Positions 17,927 to 27,938 of a DNA stretch of 64,000 nt are shown here, one piece after another. The first letter of the stretch is position 1, and every line of letters starts with the position of its first letter. Origin of the DNA: DASQZT01 sp035638575 (GTDB lineage Bacteria; Acidobacteriota; Terriglobia; Bryobacterales; Bryobacteraceae); contig DASQZT010000039.1 of assembly GCA_035638575.1 (NCBI GenBank), positions 30,862 through 94,861 of the forward strand, in the 5' to 3' direction. Both the position numbers and the translations under genes were made by a program. The notes beneath the pieces were generated by a model. It did no database searches, was not told where the DNA came from, and worked only from the letters and a program-made list of their open reading frames with translations.

Positions 17927-18796
17927 TTACGCCGATCCCGTTGGCGGTTCGCCCGCGCTCAACGATTCCGCCACGCCTTGTCCCTTCTCGAAGCCCTGGC
18001 GGTAAACCTGGTCGCTCTCCTCGCGCGTGTAATGCCGGTTCGCGTGGTAGAAAAACTCCAGGCTCTTCCCCACCGCGAACGTCCCGGCGTAGGCGATGGC
18101 GCCCTTGGGGATCAGGCCGCCGCCCAACGGAATCTTCCCCGCCAGCTCGCGGGCCAGGGCGCGCCATCCGAACGCGCCCGCCACGATCGAAAGCACCGCC
18201 CCCGTCTGGTGCGAAAAGCCGACCTCCTGTCCGCAAGCCCCGCCAATCAGAAACGCCATGCGAATCTGGTTGGCGGTGAGAAACGCCGTGTCCGACGCGA
18301 ACTCGCCAAACGCCCACGGCAGTTCCATGAAGTTCGGCACCACGTTGGGCAGCGCCGTGGCGATAGAGAACAACGCGTTCTCCCGGGCCACCGCCTGCAC
18401 GATCCGGTCCACTACCGGCTTGCGAAACGCCGGAAACTGCCGCGCCAGCGCCAGCGCCAGCTCTTCGTGGTCGCTCATGATCTCCGCCGTCAGCGATTCC
18501 GGATCTCGAGGATCCAGCGTGTACGATCCTTCACCGCGCGCGACCGTCCGGTGGTACATCACCAGGTCCACCGATGGCGGCGCGTCCGCATCGCCCACGC
18601 GGTGCACCCGCCCCGTCATATCGAGCCGCGCCTCCCGCGACATCCCGGCGGGGAGCAGGAAGTCCTCCATTTCCCCATATGCTTCGCCGTCCGGCGCAAC
18701 CAGGCCGACGTTGAGCGGCCTGCGCGCTCGCTTGCGCACCTCGACCGGATCCAGCATCGAGACCGCCGCGCGAGCCTGCTTGATGAGTTTCATCAT
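17927..18796 (-). CDS. Uncharacterised protein with a hydrophobic C-terminal half
   Basis: 289 residues, ATG start (a second ATG follows immediately). No signal peptide; a basic N terminus (KKRARRPLNVGLVAP) precedes a polar region. Residues about 140-240 are hydrophobic and Gly/Ala-rich (FSIATALPNVVPNFMELPW, AFLIGGACGQEVGF, GWRALARELAGKIPLGGGLIPKG). They resemble the DUF697/YcjF-type membrane-associated domain often found behind GTPases, but no GTPase motif is present here. I treat the similarity as weak. The gene sits 12 bp after the nuclease-like gene, in the same minus-strand run. Confidence 0.6.
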   Translation of the reverse strand: MMKLIKQARAAVSMLDPVEVRKRARRPLNVGLVAPDGEAYGEMEDFLLPAGMSREARLDMTGRVHRVGDADAPPSVDLVMYHRTVARGEGSYTLDPRDPESLTAEIMSDHEELALALARQFPAFRKPVVDRIVQAVARENALFSIATALPNVVPNFMELPWAFGEFASDTAFLTANQIRMAFLIGGACGQEVGFSHQTGAVLSIVAGAFGWRALARELAGKIPLGGGLIPKGAIAYAGTFAVGKSLEFFYHANRHYTREESDQVYRQGFEKGQGVAESLSAGEPPTGSA

Positions 18797-18808
18797 GTGA
18801 GTGGTGGA

Positions 18809-20290
18809 TCAGCGGGGCCGCTCGGCGCCGGTGAGCCGGAACATCACCTGCAACCCCTTCCGCCATTCTACTCCCAGCCCGATCCGCTCCACATCGATCT
18901 CCGGTGAGAAAAAGCCCAGTATGGTTTCCGTGGTGGGATGGAATTCGAGCGATGGCGACACCAGCAGAAGCCGTGGCGGCTCGCGCCTCAGCTCCACGCC
19001 CGGAAAGTATCCCTGCGCCGAAAACTCGCCGCGGTCCAGGTGCCACTTCACGCGGATCCAATAGTCCAGCGCTTGCAGCGGCAGGTGCAGATCGGCCGAA
19101 GCTTTCAGCTCTACCACTGTCAACCGCCCTGTCCGGTCGACTCCCAGCAGGTCCATGATGCCGCGCTCGCCGCCCGCGAAAGCCGGCACCTGCCCGTAGA
19201 TCGGCTCGGGCAGCACCGACGCGTCGAGTGTCTCGATCTGCGCGCGCGCCTGCGATTCCAGCCAGGCCTCGGGATACTGCCGGTACAGCGGATGCTCGCG
19301 GTCCGCCGCGCCGCTGGAGCGCGCGCGGTCTAATTCCTCCACCAGCCGCTCGATCTCCTCCACGTGATGCTCGCGCGCCGGCCGCCGCTCGCCCAACCCG
19401 TAGAGCAGCTCGCCCTCCGCCAGCTCCGCGAATTCGATCCCGCGCACGCGCAGGCTTTCTCTCCCGTCGTGCTTCACCACGCGCTCCACGCCCGCCAGTT
19501 CCGTGATGCGCTGCCATCGCTCGCGCCGGTTCGGCTCCGGCCGCCGGCATGGTTCCAGCCGCGTATCCAGGTTGCCGTGATCCCGCGGGTCCACCCGCAC
19601 CACGAAATCCTCTTCGGAATACGCGAACAGCTCGAACCGCGCCGCCTCCGCATTGAGACACAGCAGCCGCAGCGCCGCCGCGCGCTCCCGGCTCGCCGGG
19701 ACGTAGATCGCCAGGCCCTCCACCGTCACCCGCCGCTCGCGCGCCCGCAGGTACGCCAGCCAGATCAGCCCGAAGCTCAGGATCGCCGCGGCGTCGCCCT
19801 CCGGCGGGCACGCGATGGCCGCCCACGCCTGCTGCCCGTGCCGCAGAAAAGCGCGCGGAAACGCCGGCGACAGGCTGAATTCCAGGTTCGGCTCCGCGCT
19901 CACCTCCACCAGGTTCCACGCCGGAAACTGGCGCCGCAGGAAGATCCGGAATCGCTCGCGGAACACCAGCCGCCCGCTGCGCCGCCCCAGGTCCGCGCCG
20001 GCTCGCCGCCCCAGGTCCAGCAGGAACATCTGGCCTTCGCGCCGCGCAAACCGCTCGACCGTCATCTCCAGCCGCGCCGCCGTGGTCTCACCGATCGACG
20101 TGATCCGCCGCGTCAGGTTCCGCGTGCGGTCCCAGGCCTGCAACGTGAGGCGCGAGCCGCGCACCTCCAGCGCGAAGTTGTCTCCGGTGAGCGGCATCAG
20201 TTCCTCGCCCGGCTCCATCAGCGCCGGCTCCCGGCAGTTCTTGAGGAATCCCTCGATGGCCGCGCGGGTCTCCTGCGGTGTCACCGTCAT
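18809..20290 (-). CDS. Uncharacterised protein with C-terminal PD-(D/E)XK nuclease-like domain
   Basis: 493 residues from ATG 20290; the start overlaps the MFS gene stop by 4 bp, and the frame upstream of it is only a shadow of the transporter. Residues 1 to about 300 are Arg-rich with no motif I recognise (MTVTPQETRAAIEGFLKNCREP). The C-terminal part reads GIMDLLGVDRTGRLTVVELKAS followed by LQALDYW. Asp380, Glu394 and Lys396, plus the following Gln, fit the PD-(D/E)XK endonuclease core seen in NucS/RecB-type nucleases. Whether it cuts DNA is inference. It sits in a metabolic/envelope run, not among defence genes. Confidence 0.65.
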   Translation of the reverse strand: MTVTPQETRAAIEGFLKNCREPALMEPGEELMPLTGDNFALEVRGSRLTLQAWDRTRNLTRRITSIGETTAARLEMTVERFARREGQMFLLDLGRRAGADLGRRSGRLVFRERFRIFLRRQFPAWNLVEVSAEPNLEFSLSPAFPRAFLRHGQQAWAAIACPPEGDAAAILSFGLIWLAYLRARERRVTVEGLAIYVPASRERAAALRLLCLNAEAARFELFAYSEEDFVVRVDPRDHGNLDTRLEPCRRPEPNRRERWQRITELAGVERVVKHDGRESLRVRGIEFAELAEGELLYGLGERRPAREHHVEEIERLVEELDRARSSGAADREHPLYRQYPEAWLESQARAQIETLDASVLPEPIYGQVPAFAGGERGIMDLLGVDRTGRLTVVELKASADLHLPLQALDYWIRVKWHLDRGEFSAQGYFPGVELRREPPRLLLVSPSLEFHPTTETILGFFSPEIDVERIGLGVEWRKGLQVMFRLTGAERPR

Positions 20291-21495
20291 CCCCCGAATT
20301 TTGCCCGGTGCCGCTCGGGACCCAGCGCCGTGGCCAGCGCGGCCATCGCGCAGACCACCGCGGCCGTCAGCGCCATGGCGGTGGCATAGCCCGTGCGCTT
20401 TGCCAGCACCGCTTCCCCGTAGCTGACGAAGCTGCTCAGAAACACCCCGACCTGGTACCCGAATCCCGGCAGAAAGCCGCGCACCGAGTCGGGCGACAGC
20501 TCCGAAAGGTGCGCCGGAATCACGCCCCAGGCCCCCTGCACCAGGAACTGCATCGTGAATCCGCCCGCGTACAGCAGCGCCACCGTGGGCGCGTACGCCC
20601 ACAGCGGAATCGCCATCACCGCGCCCACCAGCGCCACCACCATCGTGCGCCGCCGCCCGTAGCGGTCCGAAAAGAACCCGCACAGCGTGCCGCCGATGAT
20701 CGCGCCGACCATGGCAAACGCGCTCAGCAGGTTTTTCTGTCCCACGTGGAAGCCCCACTGCCGCTCCAGGAACGTCGGGTACAGGTCCTGCGTGCCGTGC
20801 GACGCCAGGTTCATCGCCGTCATCAGCGCCACGATGTACAAAAACATCTTCCAGTGCGAGAGGATCGCGCGCCCGAGCTGCCCCCAGGTTTCGTGCCGCG
20901 TCTTCTTCCAGACCTCCGACTCCTTCACGCGATACCGCACGAACACCGCCAGGATCGCCGGCAGTCCGCCCAGAAAGAACAGCGGACGCCAGCCCAGCCG
21001 CTCGAACAGAAACACGTTGCACAGCGCCGCCAGCAGGAACCCCATGGCGTATCCCTGTTGCAGAAAACCGGACAGCACTCCTCGCAGCCGCGGCGGAACT
21101 TTTTCCATGGCGAGCGACGCGCCCACGCCCCACTCGCCGCCCATCCCGATCCCGAACAGCGCCCGCAGCACCAGGAAAACGGTGTAACTCGGCGCCAGCC
21201 CGGACGCCACCTCCACGATCGAATAGAAGATGAGGTCCAGCATGAGCGGCAGCCGCCGCCCGTAGCGGTCCGCCATCAGGCCGAACAGAAACGCGCCCAC
21301 CGGCCGAAAAGCCAGCGTGGCGAGCAGCGTCAGCGCCATCTCGGCGTCGGATTTATGAAACTCCCGCCCGATCGCGGTGAGGCACGAGACCACCAGAAAG
21401 AAATCGAACGCGTCCAGCGTCCATCCCAGATAGCCCGCCAACAATGCCGCGCGGTGATCGCTCGGCGCCGTTTCGTTGGTTTGGGAATTGGTCAC
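20287..21495 (-). CDS. Major facilitator superfamily transporter
   Basis: 402 residues from a GTG start at 21495. About 12 membrane helices are present. The family loop motif between helices 2 and 3 is GLMADRYGRRLPLM, with the equivalent FFSDRYGRRRTMV in the second half. The opening YLGWTLDAFDFFLVV resembles the sialate/lactate:proton symporter (SHS/JEN) and aromatic-acid (AAHS) groups, so an organic anion is a reasonable substrate guess. It is the first gene of a minus-strand series, divergent from lepB across 173 bp that contain a REP-like element. Confidence 0.85.
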   Translation of the reverse strand: MTNSQTNETAPSDHRAALLAGYLGWTLDAFDFFLVVSCLTAIGREFHKSDAEMALTLLATLAFRPVGAFLFGLMADRYGRRLPLMLDLIFYSIVEVASGLAPSYTVFLVLRALFGIGMGGEWGVGASLAMEKVPPRLRGVLSGFLQQGYAMGFLLAALCNVFLFERLGWRPLFFLGGLPAILAVFVRYRVKESEVWKKTRHETWGQLGRAILSHWKMFLYIVALMTAMNLASHGTQDLYPTFLERQWGFHVGQKNLLSAFAMVGAIIGGTLCGFFSDRYGRRRTMVVALVGAVMAIPLWAYAPTVALLYAGGFTMQFLVQGAWGVIPAHLSELSPDSVRGFLPGFGYQVGVFLSSFVSYGEAVLAKRTGYATAMALTAAVVCAMAALATALGPERHRAKFGG

Positions 21496-21541
21496 GTGCC
21501 CGACATATTAACAGGTGGCGTTCGCCTCCCGGCCGCTGGAC

Positions 21542-21585
21542 GTGGCGCAGCCACTCCTGGCTGCCGCGCCGAGACTCCCTCGGCG
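21542..21585. repeat. REP-like double-hairpin element (copy 2)
   Basis: Hairpin I is GCAGCCA-CTCC-TGGCTGC (21547-21564). Hairpin II is CGCCGAG-ACTCC-CTCGGCG (21567-21585). Compared with the copy at 6365 the stems differ but remain perfectly paired and the loops (CTCC, ACTC) are kept. It lies in the divergent spacer between the MFS gene and lepB. Confidence 0.75.
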
Positions 21586-21642
21586 CTCCGGTCTGGTTTG
21601 GCGCCACCCCTTATAAGCCACCCGACCCCCGAGCCCCACCTT

Positions 21643-21648
21643 TATAAT
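21643..21648 (+). promoter_or_regulatory. Candidate -10 element (TATAAT) upstream of lepB
   Basis: A perfect TATAAT lies 20 bp before the lepB start, without a recognisable -35. A transcript starting here would have only a very short leader ending in the GAGGAG ribosome-binding site at 21654-21659. Confidence 0.4.
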
Positions 21649-21668
21649 CGGATGAGGAGTCTGGCACG

Positions 21669-22427
21669 ATGAGCAAGCTGCGCGATCTGACGAGGCAGGG
21701 GCACCGGAGTTTTATCGCCGAGTGGGCCGGCAACATCATTCTGCTCCTTTTCGGCACCACCACCCTCTTGCAGGCCTTCGTGATTCCCTCCGGCTCCATG
21801 GAAAGCACCCTGCTCATCGGCGATCACGTGCTGGTCGATAAGCTCACCTACGCCCCCGCCGGCGCGCTTACCAGGCACTGTCTTCCGTACCGCGAGGTGC
21901 GCCGCGGCGACGTCATCGTGTTCCGCTTCCCGCTCGACATCCGGATCGACTACGTGAAGCGCGCCATCGGCGTGCCGGGCGACCATATCCGGCTCGTGAA
22001 CAAGCAGCTCATCCTCAACGGCAAGCCCGTGAACGAGCCTTACGCCATCCACATTCCCGCCATGGCGGATGCCTATCGCGACAACTTCCCCGGCGCTCCG
22101 CCCACGCCGGATGTGCGGCCCCGCGGTGTCGGGATGCTCCGCCAGAACGTGGTGAATGGCGAGTTGGTGGTGCCGCCGGGTTTCATCTTCGCCATGGGTG
22201 ACAACCGCGAGAATTCCTCCGACAGCCGTTATTGGGGCCTGGTCCCCCGCGAGAACATCAAAGGCACGCCCATCCTGGTCTATTGGTCGTTCGACGCGCC
22301 GGAGGAAGATCTGGCCAATCCCGATATCGGGATCGGCCACCTGCTGGACGTCGGCGCCCACTTCTTCACCAAGACGCGCTGGTCCCGGACCTTCAAGCTG
22401 ATCCGTTCCTATCCTCTGAACCCGTGA
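21669..22427 (+). CDS. lepB: Signal peptidase I
   Basis: 252 residues, ATG with GAGGAG ten bases upstream. One N-terminal membrane segment (about 20-37) is followed by box B with the catalytic nucleophile Ser43 in VIPSGSM and box D with the general base Lys97 in YVKRAIGVPGD. Box E GDNRENSSDSRYWG lies near residue 178. It cleaves signal peptides from exported proteins at the outer face of the cytoplasmic membrane. A segment around residues 120-160 (FPGAPPTPDVRPRG) enlarges the beta domain relative to short forms, common in this phylum. It stands upstream of the dha operon with a 78-bp gap. Confidence 0.95.
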   Translation: MSKLRDLTRQGHRSFIAEWAGNIILLLFGTTTLLQAFVIPSGSMESTLLIGDHVLVDKLTYAPAGALTRHCLPYREVRRGDVIVFRFPLDIRIDYVKRAIGVPGDHIRLVNKQLILNGKPVNEPYAIHIPAMADAYRDNFPGAPPTPDVRPRGVGMLRQNVVNGELVVPPGFIFAMGDNRENSSDSRYWGLVPRENIKGTPILVYWSFDAPEEDLANPDIGIGHLLDVGAHFFTKTRWSRTFKLIRSYPLNP

Positions 22428-22505
22428 TTGATCCGCGCTGATCCGCGGCCCGAATCGTTTCCCGCCTGCGACACCCATCCCTGCCTGCCGTTATATTGGT
22501 TGCTG

Positions 22506-23507
22506 ATGAAGAAGCTCATCAATGATCCGCAGGCCGTGGTGCGCGAGTCGCTGGCTGGTCTCGCCCTCGCGCATGCGGATATCCTCCGCGTCTGTTTCGA
22601 CCCCGTCTACGTAGTTCGCGCCGGCGCGCCCGTCCCCGGCAAGGTCGGAATCGTCTCCGGCGGCGGCAGCGGCCACGAGCCCATGCACGGCGGATTCGTG
22701 GGCCGCGGAATGCTCGACGCCGCCTGCCCCGGCCAGGTCTTCACTTCTCCCACGCCCGACCAGATCGAGGCCGCCACGCGCGCCGTCCACGGCGGAGCGG
22801 GCGTGCTCCACATCGTCAAGAACTACACCGGCGACATCATGAATTTCGAAATGGCCGCCGAGCTGTGCCAGGCGCAAGGCGTGCAAGTGGAAGCCGTGGT
22901 CATCCACGACGATGTGGCCGTCGAAGACAGCCTCTACACCGCCGGCCGCCGCGGCGTCGGCGCCACCGTCCTCGCCGAGAAGATCTGCGGGGCCGCCGCG
23001 GAGGCGGGCGCGGACCTCTCTTGCGTCGCCGCGCTTTGCCGAAAAGTCAACGACAACGCCCGCTCCATGGGAATGGCCCTGACCTCGTGCACCGTGCCCG
23101 CCGCCGGCAAGCCCACCTTCGATCTGGCCGAAAACGAAATCGAGATGGGGATCGGCATCCACGGCGAGCCCGGCCGCGAGCGAATGCAGTTGCTCCCCGC
23201 GCGCGAGATCACCGCGCGCATGGCCGACAGCATTCTGCGCGACCTGCCGTTCCGCGCCGGCGACCAGGTCGTCGCCATGGTCAACGGCATGGGCGGTACC
23301 CCGCTCATGGAGCTGTACCTCGTCTACGGCGAGCTGGAGCACGTGCTCCGCAGCCGCGGAATCGCCGTCGCGCGCCGCCTGGTCGGCAACTACATCACCA
23401 GCCTCGAAATGGCCGGCTGCTCCATCACCCTGCTCCGCGCCGGCGACGAGTTGCTGTCGCTTTGGGACGCTCCGGTGCTGACTCCCGGCCTGCGATGGGG
23501 GATGTAA
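22506..23507 (+). CDS. dhaK: Dihydroxyacetone kinase subunit DhaK
   Basis: 333 residues from ATG 22506 (MKKLINDPQAVVRESL); a longer open frame to 22428 is rejected because the family begins here. The DHA-binding motif IVSGGGSGHEP is near residue 50. The covalent substrate-binding His219 lies in GIGIHGEPGRERMQ, and the C-terminal NGMGGTPLMELYL motif is present. DhaK binds dihydroxyacetone as a hemiaminal and receives phosphate from ADP/ATP held on DhaL, giving DHAP. It is the first gene of dhaK-dhaL-dhaM/HPr/EI-uroD-like. A TATATT at 22492 only nine bases before the ATG hints at a leaderless or nearly leaderless mRNA. Confidence 0.95.
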   Translation: MKKLINDPQAVVRESLAGLALAHADILRVCFDPVYVVRAGAPVPGKVGIVSGGGSGHEPMHGGFVGRGMLDAACPGQVFTSPTPDQIEAATRAVHGGAGVLHIVKNYTGDIMNFEMAAELCQAQGVQVEAVVIHDDVAVEDSLYTAGRRGVGATVLAEKICGAAAEAGADLSCVAALCRKVNDNARSMGMALTSCTVPAAGKPTFDLAENEIEMGIGIHGEPGRERMQLLPAREITARMADSILRDLPFRAGDQVVAMVNGMGGTPLMELYLVYGELEHVLRSRGIAVARRLVGNYITSLEMAGCSITLLRAGDELLSLWDAPVLTPGLRWGM

Positions 23508-23511
23508 CGGG

Positions 23512-24131
<620 letters not shown>

Positions 24132-24135
<4 letters not shown>

Positions 24136-26672
24136 TCGGCCTGGTTATCGTTTCCCACAGCGCCAGGCTGGCCGAAGGCGTCTGCGAGCTGGCCGCGCAA
24201 GTGGCCCAGGACAAGGTCCGCATGGCCGCGGCCGGCGGCACCAGCGACCCGCAAAACCCCATCGGCACCGACGCCTTCAAAGTGCTCCGGGCCATCGAAT
24301 CGGTCTACAGTGAGGACGGCGTCTTCGTCCTCACCGATCTGGGCAGCGCGGTTCTGAGCGCCGAAACCGCGCTCGAGATGCTGGACGCTGGCAAGCAGCC
24401 GCACGTGCGGCTGTGCCCCGGCTCTTTGGTGGAAAGCGCGGTTGCCATTGCCAGCCAGGCCGGCGCCGGTGCGGCGGTGGCCGAGATCGCGGGCGGGCGC
24501 CAGGAGGAGCAGTTCGTCACCGTTGCCAACCGCCTCGGACTGCATGCGCGGCCCGCCGCGCAGCTCATCCGCCTGGCGCGCCGTTTTCAGGCGCGCGTCA
24601 CCATCGAGAATCTCTCGCGCCCGGCGGGACCGTTCGATGCCGGCGGCATCCACGGCGTTCTCAGCCTGGGCGCGCGCCAGGGCCATCGCCTGCGGGTTCG
24701 CGCCGTAGGCCCGCAGGCCGCCGAGTCCGTGGCGGAGCTGGCGGCCTTCATCGAACGCCGCGAACCGGAAATCGCCGAAGCCGCACCAACACCCGCGCCG
24801 CCGTCCCAGCCTGCTGATGGAGAGCTGGCGGGAATCCCCGGATCGGCGGGCATCGCCATCGGGCCACTGGTGAGACCGCGCCCCGCCGCTCTTCCCGAGA
24901 CCGCCCGCGTGGCCGCCGGCCCCGAGGCCGAGCGGCGCCGATTGCTCGACGCCATTCACGCCGCTCGCGCAGAGACCCGCCAGCTCTACGAATGGGCCGC
25001 GGCCCACGCTGCCGGCGCCTCCGGCATCTTCGACGCCCAGTTGCTCTTTCTCGAAGACCCCGAATTGATCGCCGCCGCATCGCACATGATCGCCGGCGGC
25101 CGGGCCGCCGCGGAATTCGCCTGGCGCGAATCGTCGCGCAAATTCGCAGAACGGATCAACCAGTTGGAGGATCCGTACCTGCGGGCGCGCGCGGCCGACG
25201 TGGAAGATGTCGCCGCACGCGTCTTGCGCCGGCTCATCGGCCTTGCGCCGCTTCACTCCACCGCCGGCCAACCGTGTGTAGTCGCCGCGCGCGACCTGAC
25301 TCCCTCCGAAGCCGGCGGGCTCGATCCCGCGCTCGTCCTCGGCGTGTGCCTGGAGATGGGCAGCGCCAACCAGCACAGCGTCATCCTGGTGCGCGCCATG
25401 GGAATTCCGGCGGTGGTGGGGCTGGGGCCCGGCATCTCCGCCCTCCCCGACGGCACGGTCGTTGCGTTGGATGGCGAGCGTGGAACCATCTGGGTGTCGC
25501 CCGCGCCCGATCGGGCACGCGAACTTGAGCTCCGCCGCCGGCAATGGCTGGCTGACCGGAGCGCCGCTCAGGCCGAACGCCAGGCCCCCGCCGCCACGCG
25601 CGATGGGCATCGCATCCAGGTGTTCGCCAACCTGAGCCACACGGCTGAAGTCGTCGATGCCTTGAACTGCGGCGCCGAGGGCGTGGGCGTGTTGCGTACC
25701 GAGTTCCTGTTTCTCGGCCGCGCCGCCGCGCCCGGCGAAGAAGAGCAACTGGCCGCCTACAGCACCATCGCCGAGGCGCTGGCCCCCCGGCCCCTGGTCG
25801 TCCGCACGCTCGATATCGGCGGCGACAAGAGTCTGCCCTATGTCGACATCGGCGAGGAGGCCAACCCGTTTCTCGGCTGGCGCGGAATCCGCGTGACTTT
25901 GAGCCGCCGCGATCTGTTGCGGACGCAGCTTCGGGCCATCCTCCGCGCCGCCTGCGGCCATTCCGTCGAGGTGCTCTTCCCCATGGTCTCTTCGCTGGCC
26001 GAGTTGCGCGAAGCGAAAGCGATCCTCGCGGCCGTTCAGGACGAGCTGCGCGCCATCCCCGCCGGCGTTCCGGCCGAGCCGCCCCCAGCGAAAGCCATCC
26101 CCGCCGGCGTTCCGGCCGAGCCGCCCTCAGCGAAAACCCTCCCTCCCGGCGTTCCCCCCGAGCCGCCCCAAGGGAAAACTATCCCGCCCGGTGTTCCCCC
26201 TGACCCGGGTCGACAGAAAGTGAAGGTGGGTATCATGATCGAAGTGCCCTCGGCCGTTGCAGTCGCCGACCAACTGGCCCCCGAAGTGGACTTCTTCAGC
26301 ATCGGCAGCAACGACCTCACGCAGTACACCATGGCCGCGGACCGCACCAACGCCCGCGTGGCCTTCCTCGCGGACGCCTTTCAGCCCGCCGTGTTACGCC
26401 TGATCCGCCAGGCCATCGATGCCGGCCGCCACGCCGGTATCGGAGTCACGCTCTGCGGCGAGCTGGCCGCCGACCGCCTGGCGACGCCCTTGCTCCTGGG
26501 CCTCGGGCTCCGCGAATTCAGCGTCAGCGCGCCGCTCATTCCTCAGCTCAAGCGCGCCATCTTGCGCTGGAGTCTACCCGAAGCCGAGGCGGTGGCTCGC
26601 GAGGCGATGTCTCTCGATTCCGCCGATGCCGTCCGCGCGTTTCTGGCGAGCCGTGTGGGAGGCGTCGCATGA
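24132..26672 (+). CDS. dhaM: DhaM-HPr-Enzyme I fusion phosphotransferase
   Basis: 846 residues from ATG 24132, chosen because MIGLVIVSHS puts the phospho-His at residue 9 as in known DhaM (GTG 24123 is three codons upstream). Domains in order: EIIA-Man-like DhaM (1 to about 125); HPr (about 128-215) with phospho-His138 in NRLGLHARPAAQL; Enzyme I (about 230-846) with putative phospho-His415 in MGSANQHSVILVRAMGIPAVVG, PEP-binding DIGGDKSLPY, IGSNDLTQYTMAADR and catalytic CGE. The whole relay PEP to EI to HPr to DhaM to DhaL is therefore on one chain plus DhaL. The EI active loop reads NQH instead of the usual TSH. A Pro-rich four-unit repeat (residues about 640-695) is inserted in the EI barrel. 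Confidence 0.9.
26050..26217. repeat. Four 42-bp coding repeats inserted in the Enzyme I domain
   Basis: Four consecutive in-frame 14-codon units of the form (I/L)P(A/P)GVP(A/P)(E/D)P, each ending near a Lys. The first two units are nearly identical in DNA. They interrupt the EI barrel before the VKVGIMIEVPSA strand. Confidence 0.8.
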
Positions 26673-27934
26673 CCGCCCAGGCGCCCGCGGCCCGCATCGC
26701 CGAAGCCCTCGGCCACCGCGCGCCCGGCCGCATCCCGGTGGATCTCGGATCGACCTTCGTCTCGGGCATCCACGTCAGTTGCGTTACGGCGCTGCGCGAA
26801 TACTTCTCGCTCGACCCCGGTCCGGTCCGCGTAATCGATCCCGGACAGATGCTCGGCGAGGTGGCTGGCGATCTGAAAGCGCTGCTGGGCATCGACACCG
26901 AACCGCTCTTGAGGAGAGCCACCAAGTTCGGCTTTCCGCTCGACGGCTGGAAGCCCTGGCGTATGGACGATGGCCTCGAGGTGCTGGTGCCCGGCGGCTT
27001 CAACACGACTAAAGATGCGGATGGCGCCACGCTGCTCTATCCTTCGGGCGACCTCGCCGTGCCGCCCAGCGCCAAGATGCCCGCCGGCGGATATTTCTTC
27101 GACGGCATCATCCGGCAGCAGCCCATCGACGAGGACCGTCTCGATCCCGCGGACAACCTGGAGGAATTCGGGCCGGTCTCCGATGCGGATCTGGACGATC
27201 TCGAGAGCCGTGCGCAAGCCGCCCGCGCCACCGGCAGGGCGGTGGTGGCCAGTTTTGGTGGAACCAGTTTCGGCGACATCGCGCTGGTGCCCGGCATGAG
27301 CCTGAAGAATCCGCGCGGCATCCGCGACATTAGCGAGTGGTACATGTCCATCCGCTCGCGCCGCGACTACATCCGCCGCGTCTTCGAGGGACAGTGCGAA
27401 ATCGGTCTGCGCAACCTGGAGCGGATCGCCGCGCGCGTGGCTCCTCTGGTGGATGTGATCAACATCTGCGGGACGGATTTCGGCACCCAGACTTCGTCCT
27501 TCTGTTCGGTCTCGACCTTCCGCGATTTGTGGTCGCCGTTCTACCGCCGCATCAACGACTGGATTCACCGCAACACGCCGTGGCGGACCTTCAAGCACTC
27601 CTGCGGCGCGGTGGAGAAGTTCATCGATCCGTTCCTCGAGTGCGGCTTCGACATTCTGAATCCCGTCCAGTGTTCCGCCGCCGGGATGGATCCGCGCGAG
27701 TTGAAGGAGCGATACGGCAGCCGCATCGTCTTCTGGGGCGGCGGTGTGGACACGCAGCACACCCTTCCGTTCGGAACGCCGGAGGAAGTCCGCGGTCAGG
27801 TGCTCTCCCGCTGCGAAGTCTTCTCGCGCGGCGGCGGCTACGTCTTCAATCCGGTGCATAACATCCAGGCGGGCACGCCCGTGCGCAATATCGTGGCCCT
27901 GTTCGAAGCGCTCGGCGAGTTCCGCGGCTCCTGA
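26669..27934 (+). CDS. Uroporphyrinogen decarboxylase (URO-D) family protein
   Basis: 421 residues; its ATG overlaps the dhaM stop (ATGA), so it is the fourth gene of the dha operon. The fold signature of the URO-D/methyltransferase superfamily is visible in CGTDFGTQTSSFCSVSTFRDLWSPFYRRI, HSCGAVEKFIDPFLECGFDILNPVQ and GGGYVFNPVHNIQAGTP. In this superfamily true HemE decarboxylases are shorter (about 350 aa) with a conserved N-terminal motif not seen here. Corrinoid-linked methyltransferases (MtaA-type) and many uncharacterised members share the present pattern, including His/Cys residues that could bind zinc. Role in DHA metabolism unknown. Its last 115 bases recur, diverged and broken, at 33402-33515. 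Confidence 0.8.
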   Translation: MTAQAPAARIAEALGHRAPGRIPVDLGSTFVSGIHVSCVTALREYFSLDPGPVRVIDPGQMLGEVAGDLKALLGIDTEPLLRRATKFGFPLDGWKPWRMDDGLEVLVPGGFNTTKDADGATLLYPSGDLAVPPSAKMPAGGYFFDGIIRQQPIDEDRLDPADNLEEFGPVSDADLDDLESRAQAARATGRAVVASFGGTSFGDIALVPGMSLKNPRGIRDISEWYMSIRSRRDYIRRVFEGQCEIGLRNLERIAARVAPLVDVINICGTDFGTQTSSFCSVSTFRDLWSPFYRRINDWIHRNTPWRTFKHSCGAVEKFIDPFLECGFDILNPVQCSAAGMDPRELKERYGSRIVFWGGGVDTQHTLPFGTPEEVRGQVLSRCEVFSRGGGYVFNPVHNIQAGTPVRNIVALFEALGEFRGS

Positions 27935-27938
27935 GAGA

